Origin: Aliivibrio_A kagoshimensis
GTDB taxonomy: Bacteria > Pseudomonadota > Gammaproteobacteria > Enterobacterales > Vibrionaceae
DNA length: 64,000 bases
Assembly: GCF_050337105.1 (NCBI RefSeq)
Contig: NZ_JAKJSQ010000014.1
Location: 1-64,000 of the forward strand
Reading direction: 5' to 3'
Below the pieces are notes generated by a model. The model was not told where the DNA came from. It worked only from the letters and a program-made list of their open reading frames with translations, and did not search any database. A program made the position numbers and the translations under genes. Shown here piece after piece: positions 1-6,337 of this stretch; the first letter of the stretch is position 1, and each line of letters begins with the position of its first letter.

Positions 1-246
1 AATAAAAGGTGAAAAATTTAATTCATATAAAACATTGTGACCAATTAATTTATACACCGCGAAAGTAACACACTATTTTCAAATAATCATCATGATTTAG
101 CAAAACAAGCGGTTCGATGCCATATTGCGTTCTGTTGTCACTTATCATTAATAACGGGAAACATTTTCATAACATTTTGAAGGGTAAAAGGTATTATTTA
201 TTGATGGAGAGGTATGTGTGACAAGGGAGTATCGAATTTTGGATAC
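1..246. other. Intergenic DNA, no gene seen
   Basis: This AT-rich stretch lies beyond the terminator of the tRNA operon. I see no open frame with a ribosome binding site and no recognisable RNA. It may carry the promoter of a gene lying to the left of the window, but no convincing -35/-10 pair stands out. Confidence 0.5.
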
Positions 247-275
247 AAAAAAGCCCAACTCAACGAGTTGGGCTT
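247..275 (-). terminator. Rho-independent terminator of the tRNA operon
   Basis: Read on the minus strand, AAGCCCAACTC and GAGTTGGGCTT form a near-perfect stem with a very short loop, followed by a run of six T. It lies 16 bases beyond the last tRNA-Arg gene and closes the tRNA operon. Confidence 0.85.
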
Positions 276-290
276 ATCTGTACATAATAA

Positions 291-367
291 TGGTGCGCCA
301 GGGAGGATTCGAACCTCCGACCGCCTGGTTCGTAGCCAGGTACTCTATCCAGCTGAGCTACTAGCGC
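291..367 (-). tRNA. tRNA-Arg (anticodon ACG), copy furthest from promoter
   Basis: The minus strand gives a 77-nt cloverleaf with acceptor arm GCGCTAG/CTGGCGC, discriminator A and encoded CCA. The anticodon loop CTACGAA carries ACG, which after A-to-I editing reads CGU, CGC and CGA. It is identical to the four other Arg copies here and is the last gene of the operon, just before the terminator. The same locus in E. coli is argQ/Z/Y/V beside serV. Confidence 0.97.
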
Positions 368-411
368 ACAAATACGATGTCAGTATAACAACTTGGTTAT
401 ACTAGAAAAAA

Positions 412-488
412 TGGTGCGCCAGGGAGGATTCGAACCTCCGACCGCCTGGTTCGTAGCCAGGTACTCTATCCAGCTGAGCTACTAGCGC
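412..488 (-). tRNA. tRNA-Arg (anticodon ACG)
   Basis: This is a second 77-nt copy, identical in sequence to the one at 291-367, with the same CTACGAA anticodon loop and encoded CCA. A 44-nt spacer separates the two. Confidence 0.97.
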
Positions 489-537
489 ACAATAAATTCT
501 GATTGTCTGCACCGCATAAATGCGATACGAGAAAAAA

Positions 538-614
538 TGGTGCGCCAGGGAGGATTCGAACCTCCGACCGCCTGGTTCGTAGCCAGGTACTCTATCCAGC
601 TGAGCTACTAGCGC
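538..614 (-). tRNA. tRNA-Arg (anticodon ACG)
   Basis: This is a third identical 77-nt tRNA-Arg(ACG). The spacers on both sides (489-537 and 615-664) share the block AATAAATTCTGATTG followed by similar bases, so the tRNA-plus-spacer unit of about 126 bp looks like a recent tandem duplication. Confidence 0.97.
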
Positions 615-664
615 ACAATAAATTCTGATTGTTTGCACCACATAAATGTCGTGCAATATAAAAA

Positions 665-741
665 TGGTGCGCCAGGGAGGATTCGAACCTCCGACCGCCT
701 GGTTCGTAGCCAGGTACTCTATCCAGCTGAGCTACTAGCGC
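665..741 (-). tRNA. tRNA-Arg (anticodon ACG)
   Basis: This is a fourth identical 77-nt tRNA-Arg(ACG) with encoded CCA. It lies only 18 bases downstream of the second tRNA-Ser gene in the direction of transcription. Confidence 0.97.
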
Positions 742-759
742 ACAATAATTCCTAAATAA

Positions 760-851
760 TGGCGGTGAGGGAGGGATTCGAACCCTCGATGCGGGATAAA
801 CCACATACTCCCTTAGCAGGGGAGCGCCTTCAGCCTCTCGGCCACCTCACC
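760..851 (-). tRNA. tRNA-Ser (anticodon GCT), second copy
   Basis: The 92-nt class II tRNA has acceptor GGTGAGG/CCTCACC, discriminator G and encoded CCA. The long variable arm expected for serine tRNAs follows the anticodon stem, and the loop CTGCTAA carries GCT, which reads AGC and AGU. It is identical to the copy at 996-1087, so the Ser-Arg pair has been duplicated in this operon. Confidence 0.97.
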
Positions 852-885
852 GTTTTTACTCTTTCTGTGTTACTTTTCAAAATAA

Positions 886-962
886 TGGTGCGCCAGGGAG
901 GATTCGAACCTCCGACCGCCTGGTTCGTAGCCAGGTACTCTATCCAGCTGAGCTACTAGCGC
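886..962 (-). tRNA. tRNA-Arg (anticodon ACG), first Arg copy
   Basis: This identical 77-nt tRNA-Arg(ACG) lies between the two tRNA-Ser genes. In transcription order the operon therefore reads Ser-Arg-Ser-Arg-Arg-Arg-Arg. Confidence 0.97.
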
Positions 963-995
963 ACAAATCTCTATTTACAATGTAGAGAGCAAGAA

Positions 996-1087
996 TGGCG
1001 GTGAGGGAGGGATTCGAACCCTCGATGCGGGATAAACCACATACTCCCTTAGCAGGGGAGCGCCTTCAGCCTCTCGGCCACCTCACC
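996..1087 (-). tRNA. tRNA-Ser (anticodon GCT), first gene of operon
   Basis: This 92-nt class II tRNA-Ser with anticodon GCT, long variable arm and encoded CCA is the promoter-proximal gene of the tRNA operon. It corresponds in position to serV of E. coli, downstream of csrA. Confidence 0.97.
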
Positions 1088-1102
1088 GTCTTGCGGAGGC
1101 AC

Positions 1103-1130
1103 ATATTACGATTTACCGAAAATATGTCAA
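1103..1130 (-). promoter_or_regulatory. Promoter of the tRNA Ser/Arg operon
   Basis: On the minus strand a perfect -35 TTGACA is separated by 16 bases from a -10 TAATAT, a near-consensus sigma-70 promoter. The bases just downstream (GTGCCTCCGC) are GC-rich, as in the discriminators of stable-RNA promoters that respond to ppGpp. The first tRNA starts about 16 bases after the -10 box. Confidence 0.82.
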
Positions 1131-1247
1131 ACGTTTTTTTGGTAATTTCACTCGAAAAACGTGCGTTCGCACAGGAAACAAACAATCTGAGCTAAAAACA
1201 AGCCAAATAGCAGACGAACTTGAATTTTTTAACTCAATTTCCTCGAC

Positions 1248-1445
1248 TTAAAAATTTCCAGAAGGTGTCGTAGCTGTGCCTTTTTCAGCTTGAATACGCA
1301 TGTAAATTTCTTCTCTATGTACCGAAACTTCTTTTGGTGCATTTACCCCGATGCGTACTTGGTTACCCTTAACGCCCAAAACGGTTACTGTCACTTCGTC
1401 ACCGATCATTAATGTTTCACCTACGCGGCGTGTCAAAATTAGCAT
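1248..1445 (-). CDS. csrA: Carbon storage regulator CsrA
   Basis: CsrA is a small dimeric RNA-binding protein that binds GGA motifs in mRNA leaders and represses or stabilises messages for carbon metabolism, motility and virulence. The 65-residue product begins MLILTRRVGETLMIGD, the first beta strand of the family, and contains the conserved VHREEIY segment that makes the RNA-contact surface with the N-terminal strand. Length is typical. AAGGAGC precedes the ATG. It sits between alaS and the Ser/Arg tRNA operon as in E. coli; Vibrio genomes usually have lysC between alaS and csrA, absent here. BarA, encoded at 22882-25683, is the upstream sensor of the Csr circuit. Confidence 0.97.
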   Translation of the reverse strand: MLILTRRVGETLMIGDEVTVTVLGVKGNQVRIGVNAPKEVSVHREEIYMRIQAEKGTATTPSGNF

Positions 1446-1572
1446 TGGAGCTCCTTGAGTTATCTCACTTAATTATTAGTATTTCATGTTCAGTCACGCA
1501 GCAAAAAGCGTTTTACTGATTCTAGCCTTACCGATAGCCATATATTTAATGATTAATCACTTAAGGCTGTTG

Positions 1573-1614
1573 TTGTGACCACTCACGCTTTCTTTAAAAA
1601 CGTAATGGTCACAA
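1573..1614 (-). repeat. Inverted repeat / hairpin between alaS and csrA
   Basis: A perfect 9-bp inverted repeat, TTGTGACCA and TGGTCACAA, is extended inward by about five more pairs with one bulged base. One inner position pairs as G-U only when the minus strand is transcribed and is a C-A mismatch on plus, which suggests an RNA structure in the alaS-to-csrA direction. No T-run follows, so it is not a standard terminator. It lies about 110 bp beyond the alaS stop and 128 bp upstream of csrA. Confidence 0.55.
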
Positions 1615-1722
1615 TCCAGTAGTCTATTGGTAACATAAATAGTCCATATAATAAACTACTCAGACCTTATTAATGAATAAGTCACTAATCTAAATGATGA
1701 ATTAATGACTTACATTAACTTT

Positions 1723-4302
1723 CTACAGGCGTTCGGTTAACCAAGCCTCAACCGTTGACAGTGCCGCTGGCAGTGCATTGGCATCTGTACCACCTGCTTG
1801 AGCCATGTCAGGACGGCCTCCGCCTTTACCACCAACTTGCTGAGCGACCATATTAACCAGCTCGCCTGCTTTCACTTTGCCAACGAGATCTTTGGTGACA
1901 CCGGCAATCAGTCCCACTTTGTCATCGTTAACATTGCCCAATAAGATGATTGCGCTGCCTAGTTGATTTTTAAGCTCATCGACCATACCGCGTAGGGCTT
2001 TATTCTCTGCGCCGTTTAGTTGGCTAATCAGTACTTTCGTACCTGCAATATCAATCACTTTACTTGCCAGACTTGCGCCCTCTTGTGAGGCCAGCTTATC
2101 TTTCAGCTGCTGAATCTCTTTCTCAAGGGATTTGGCTTTAGAAACCATGTCATTAAGTTTGGCTTCGCCTTGTTGCTCTTGTGTTTCTATTGCATCCAGC
2201 GCAGCTTCACCTGTCACGGCTTCAATTCGACGAATGCCTGCCGCAATGCCACTCTCAGACGTGATCTTGAAGAGTCCAATGTCACCAGTACTTGTCGCGT
2301 GAATACCGCCACACAGCTCAGTAGAGAATGAACCCATTGACAGCACTCTAACTTCATCATCGTATTTCTCGCCAAACAGGGCCATCGCCCCTTTTTGTTT
2401 TGCGGCTTCAATATCCATAATATCTGTATCTATGGAGTTATTAAGGCGTACCTGTTGGTTAACCATACGTTCAACATTACGTAGCTGTTCATTGGTGACC
2501 GCTTCTAAGTTAGAGAAGTCAAAACGCAGGTTCTCAGCTCGAACTAGTGAGCCTTTCTGTGTCACATGTTCACCAAGTACTTCGCGTAGTGCTGCGTGTA
2601 AAAGGTGTGTTGCTGAATGGTTTAAAATGGTAGCTTGTCGACGTGTTTCATCTACCTTTGCTTCGACGTTATCATCGACGGCAATGACGCCTTCAGAAAC
2701 AACACCATAATGACCGATAGCGCTACCAATTTTCTTAGTATCGCTGACGGTAAATTTACCCGACTCTGTGATGATTTCACCACTGTCACCAGCCTGACCA
2801 CCAGACTCAGCATAAAAAGGAGTCTGTTGTAGGATGATAATCGCATTATCGCCTGCGGTTAACGACTCAGCTGGATCTCCATCTCTAAACAGAGCTTCAA
2901 CCGATGCACTCTCTTTTGTCGAGGTATAACCAGAAAACTCAGTAGTTGAATCAACTTTGATAACATCATTGTAATCGGTACCAAACTGACCCGCTTCACG
3001 TGCACGTTGACGTTGTGCGTTCATCGCCGTTTCAAAACCAGCTTCATCAATAGTCAGCTCTCGCTCTCGAGCAACATCGTTGGTTAAATCTGCTGGAAAG
3101 CCGTAAGTATCATAAAGTTTGAATACGGTATCGCCATCAAGCACTGTACCATCTAAGTTATCAAGTGCTTCAGTGAGAATAACCATGCCACGCTCTAACG
3201 TTCGGCCAAAGTTCTCTTCTTCAATTTTGAGTACTTTCTCAACCAGAGCCTGCTGATTTTTTAGTTCTTCTCCAGCGGTTCCCATAACGTCAGCCAACAC
3301 TCCGACTAACTTATAGAAATAGGAACCCGTAGCGCCTAACTTATTGCCATGTCTAACGGCACGGCGAATAATACGACGAAGTACATAACCACGTCCTTCA
3401 TTGGAAGGCATTACGCCGTCAACGATTAAAAATGAGCAAGAACGAATATGATCTGCCACCACTCGTAGCGATTGATTACTCAGATCGTCAGTCCCAACTA
3501 CTTTAGCGGTAGCTTTGATTAAAGTATCAAAAATATCTATTTCATAGTTTGAGTGTACATCTTGCATTATTGCAGCAATACGCTCTAACCCCATGCCAGT
3601 GTCGACAGATGGTTTCGGAAGTGGCTCCATGGTTCCGTCAGCTTGACGATTAAATTGCATGAAAACGTTATTCCAGATTTCGATGAAACGGTCACCGTCC
3701 TCTTCTGGTGTACCAGGTCGGCCGCCCCAAATATGATCACCGTGATCATAAAAGATCTCAGAACATGGTCCACAAGGTCCAGTATCACCCATTTGCCAGA
3801 AGTTATCAGAGGCATAAGGTGCGCCTTTGTTATCCCCAATACGTACGATGCGATCAGCTGGAATACCGACCTCTTCGTTCCAGATCTTAAATGCTTCATC
3901 GTCGGTCGCATAAACAGTCACGAGCAAGCGATCTTGTGGTAATTTAAGAACGTCTGTCAAAAATTCCCACGCAAACTTTATTGAGTCTTGCTTAAAGTAG
4001 TCACCAAAGCTGAAATTACCGAGCATTTCAAAAAAAGTATGATGGCGTGCAGTGAACCCAACATTTTCAAGATCGTTGTGTTTACCACCAGCACGTACAC
4101 AACGCTGTGATGTTGTGGCGCGTGTATAGTTTCGCTTTTCTGTACCTAAAAAAACGTCTTTAAACTGGTTCATTCCAGCATTAGTAAACAACAGTGTTGG
4201 ATCATTGTCTGGAACTAATGATGAACTTGAAACAATTTGGTGTCCTTTGCTTTCAAAGAACGCTAGAAACGCACGGCGAATCTCGTCAGTGCTCATATAC
4301 AT
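1723..4302 (-). CDS. alaS: Alanyl-tRNA synthetase
   Basis: AlaS charges tRNA-Ala and clears mischarged Ser and Gly. The 859-residue product has the class II catalytic core at the N-terminus (TNAGMNQFKD and RCVRAGGKHNDLENVG segments, roughly residues 40-85), the tRNA-recognition region, the editing domain with the zinc-type motif HSATHLLHAAL near residue 565 and the CGGIHATSTGDIG motif near 665, and the C-terminal coiled coil and Gly-rich DHHA1 domain ending QVGGKGGGRPDMAQAGG. The length is near the usual 860-875. The start MYMSTDE is preceded by AGGA eight bases upstream; a start at the third codon is possible. In most relatives recX lies between recA and alaS; here there is no gene in that gap. 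Confidence 0.98.
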   Translation of the reverse strand: MYMSTDEIRRAFLAFFESKGHQIVSSSSLVPDNDPTLLFTNAGMNQFKDVFLGTEKRNYTRATTSQRCVRAGGKHNDLENVGFTARHHTFFEMLGNFSFGDYFKQDSIKFAWEFLTDVLKLPQDRLLVTVYATDDEAFKIWNEEVGIPADRIVRIGDNKGAPYASDNFWQMGDTGPCGPCSEIFYDHGDHIWGGRPGTPEEDGDRFIEIWNNVFMQFNRQADGTMEPLPKPSVDTGMGLERIAAIMQDVHSNYEIDIFDTLIKATAKVVGTDDLSNQSLRVVADHIRSCSFLIVDGVMPSNEGRGYVLRRIIRRAVRHGNKLGATGSYFYKLVGVLADVMGTAGEELKNQQALVEKVLKIEEENFGRTLERGMVILTEALDNLDGTVLDGDTVFKLYDTYGFPADLTNDVARERELTIDEAGFETAMNAQRQRAREAGQFGTDYNDVIKVDSTTEFSGYTSTKESASVEALFRDGDPAESLTAGDNAIIILQQTPFYAESGGQAGDSGEIITESGKFTVSDTKKIGSAIGHYGVVSEGVIAVDDNVEAKVDETRRQATILNHSATHLLHAALREVLGEHVTQKGSLVRAENLRFDFSNLEAVTNEQLRNVERMVNQQVRLNNSIDTDIMDIEAAKQKGAMALFGEKYDDEVRVLSMGSFSTELCGGIHATSTGDIGLFKITSESGIAAGIRRIEAVTGEAALDAIETQEQQGEAKLNDMVSKAKSLEKEIQQLKDKLASQEGASLASKVIDIAGTKVLISQLNGAENKALRGMVDELKNQLGSAIILLGNVNDDKVGLIAGVTKDLVGKVKAGELVNMVAQQVGGKGGGRPDMAQAGGTDANALPAALSTVEAWLTERL

Positions 4303-4506
4303 GCGGCTCGTCCTGATAGAGTGTTTAGTTTATGTGTTGCTAATAAGTCGTGATCAATTGATGACCTATTGAGCAAGTTGAATAGCGGCTATTGTAAAAC
4401 AAGGAGGGGGAGAACAGCTAGTTTTTAGTGCAAATGTTGAGTTTTAGTTGCCTTTTTTTATTATAAGCCCCTATTGGGATAATTTTTCCTAGCTGACAGA
4501 TAGAGT

Positions 4507-4530
4507 AAAGCCCTGAATGTTCAGGGCTTT
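4507..4530 (-). terminator. Probable terminator of recA
   Basis: AAAGCCCTGA and TCAGGGCTTT form a 10-bp stem with a 4-base loop just downstream of the recA stop. The following T-run is only three bases on the minus strand, so termination may be partial and allow some read-through to alaS. Confidence 0.55.
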
Positions 4531-4565
4531 GAAGAAGCAGTAACGCGTAAAGTTTGAAGGAATAG

Positions 4566-5600
4566 TTACTCTTCAGTCAGTACGTCTTCTTTCTCTTCTG
4601 GCTGTTCAACAGCAGGTTTTAAAAGCAGGTCGCGTAAAATCGTATCGATTTCACTCGCTATTTCTGGATTCTCACGTAGGAAATTGCACGAGTTAGCTTT
4701 ACCTTGGCCGATTTTACTGCCTTTATAGCTATACCAAGCGCCAGCTTTATCAACTAACTTATTCTTCACACCCAGATCAATCAACTCACCAAATCGGTTA
4801 AAACCTTGACCGTAAAGAATCTGAGTCTCTGCTTGTCTAAATGGTGCAGCAATTTTGTTTTTAACCACTTTAATTCGGGTTTCGTTACCAACAACTTCAT
4901 CACCCTCTTTAACAGCACCAGTACGGCGAATATCTAAACGAACAGAGGCGTAGAATTTAAGTGCATTACCACCGGTTGTGGTTTCAGGGTTACCAAACAT
5001 CACACCGATCTTCATTCGAATCTGGTTGATGAAGATACACATGCAGTTAGACTGCTTTAGGTTACCGGTTAGCTTACGCATTGCTTGAGACAGCATACGT
5101 GCTTGAAGACCCATGTGGCTATCGCCCATCTCGCCTTCGATCTCAGCTTTTGGTGTCAGAGCCGCAACGGAGTCAATAACCATAACATCGACTGCGCCTG
5201 ATCGTGCTAATGCATCACAAATCTCTAACGCTTGCTCACCAGTATCTGGCTGAGAAACCAACAATTCATCAATATCAACACCCAGTTTTTTTGCATAAAT
5301 TGGATCAAGTGCGTGCTCTGCATCGATGAAGGCACATGTTTTGCCGGCGCGCTGAGCCGCAGCAATCAGTTCAAGTGTTAATGTTGTTTTACCTGAACTC
5401 TCAGGCCCGTAAACTTCAACGATACGACCCATTGGCAATCCACCAGCACCAAGAGCAATATCCAGTGACAGTGAACCAGTCGAAATTGTTTCAACATCCA
5501 TGGTACGGTTGTCACCAAGCTTCATGATTGAGCCTTTACCAAATTGCTTTTCAATTTGACCTAAGGCCGCTGCTAATGCTTTTTGCTTGTTGTCGTTCAT
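4566..5600 (-). CDS. recA: Recombinase RecA
   Basis: RecA forms ATP-dependent filaments on single-stranded DNA, catalyses strand exchange and triggers LexA self-cleavage. The 344-residue protein shows Walker A GPESSGKT at residues 64-71, the Walker B segment VDVMVIDSVAAL, the mobile L2 loop region MFGNPETTTGGNALKFYASVR and the acidic C-terminal tail ending EEKEDVLTEE. The start MNDNKQKALAAALGQ matches the family N-terminus. A LexA box occupies the promoter spacer (5644-5671). The downstream neighbour recX, which encodes the RecA filament modulator in most gammaproteobacteria, is missing. Confidence 0.99.
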   Translation of the reverse strand: MNDNKQKALAAALGQIEKQFGKGSIMKLGDNRTMDVETISTGSLSLDIALGAGGLPMGRIVEVYGPESSGKTTLTLELIAAAQRAGKTCAFIDAEHALDPIYAKKLGVDIDELLVSQPDTGEQALEICDALARSGAVDVMVIDSVAALTPKAEIEGEMGDSHMGLQARMLSQAMRKLTGNLKQSNCMCIFINQIRMKIGVMFGNPETTTGGNALKFYASVRLDIRRTGAVKEGDEVVGNETRIKVVKNKIAAPFRQAETQILYGQGFNRFGELIDLGVKNKLVDKAGAWYSYKGSKIGQGKANSCNFLRENPEIASEIDTILRDLLLKPAVEQPEEKEDVLTEE

Positions 5601-5643
5601 CTAGTCTCTCCGGAACAAAACGTCATTTACTTTGATGCTGCTA

Positions 5644-5671
5644 AGTATACTGTCTATTCATACAGTGTCTA
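5644..5671 (-). promoter_or_regulatory. recA promoter with LexA (SOS) box
   Basis: On the minus strand -35 TAGACA and -10 TATACT are separated by exactly 16 bases, and the whole spacer is the SOS box CTGTATGAATAGACAG (5650-5665), a perfect match to CTGT-N8-ACAG. LexA bound there would cover both RNA polymerase contact sites. The -10 is about 40 bases from the recA start codon. Confidence 0.88.
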
Positions 5672-5746
5672 TACCTGTATGCATTTTTTTTAAATTAATT
5701 GAGAGTCACTCCTCATTGAAAATTATAATTATCTGTTTTAACTCAT

Positions 5747-6229
5747 TTATTTTACGATCGCAATCAAGCCTTTGTAGGCATGTTCAATCGCTTGTTTTCG
5801 TACTGCTTGTCGATCACCAGTAAAGTGACAGATCTCTTGTTGCTGCTCACCGTCAACTGTTTGCCAACCAAAACAGACGGTACCAACGGGTTTTCCCTCA
5901 GTGGCTCCTCCTGGTCCTGCAATGCCACTAACAGCAACCGATACCTGAGCATTCGAAAAGCTCAATGCTCCCGCTGCCATTTCACGAACCACCGCTCGGC
6001 TCACTGCACCATTCTGCTCTAATGTACTAAGGTTCACCGCTAACATCTGCTGCTTCGCTTCATTGGTGTAAGTGACAAAGCCTCGCTCAAACCATTGTGA
6101 GCTACCTGCGATTTCTGTCGCCACATACGCTACGCCTCCTCCGGTGCAAGACTCTGCGCAACTCATCATCCAGCCTTTAGCGAGCAATTTATCTGCAAGC
6201 TGTGTGGCAAGTTCGATACTTTTTTTCAT
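5747..6229 (-). CDS. pncC: Nicotinamide-nucleotide amidohydrolase PncC (CinA C-terminal family)
   Basis: PncC deamidates NMN to nicotinate mononucleotide in the pyridine nucleotide cycle. The 160-residue protein is the stand-alone CinA C-terminal domain: the N-terminal part shows the conserved SCAESCTGG motif near residue 23, then GSSQWFERGFVTYTN and the nucleotide-contacting VSGIAGPGGATEGKPVGTVCFG segment near residues 100-120. The N-terminal MoCF-like domain of full CinA is absent, as in E. coli YgaD. It lies upstream of recA, the usual place, and is divergent from mutS. An older name, competence-damage inducible protein, does not imply a competence role here. Confidence 0.92.
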   Translation of the reverse strand: MKKSIELATQLADKLLAKGWMMSCAESCTGGGVAYVATEIAGSSQWFERGFVTYTNEAKQQMLAVNLSTLEQNGAVSRAVVREMAAGALSFSNAQVSVAVSGIAGPGGATEGKPVGTVCFGWQTVDGEQQQEICHFTGDRQAVRKQAIEHAYKGLIAIVK

Positions 6230-6337
6230 GTCGCCCTCTTCAATTATTCGCTATCTGCTTATTGTAACTTTTACCTGAGACGCTATTCACGTATTCTAGG
6301 CAGTAATTTATCGCCATGACGACCACTAGGATAATTT

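Noticed and set aside
291..1087. Regular near-identical repeats resembling a repeat array
   Set aside because: Each unit folds as a complete tRNA-Arg or tRNA-Ser with CCA end and correct anticodon; the apparent open frames over them are artefacts of the repeats.
2432..2710. Open frames on the opposite strand of alaS, recA, mutS and others
   Set aside because: They are antisense or out-of-frame shadows with no ribosome binding site and no family resemblance.
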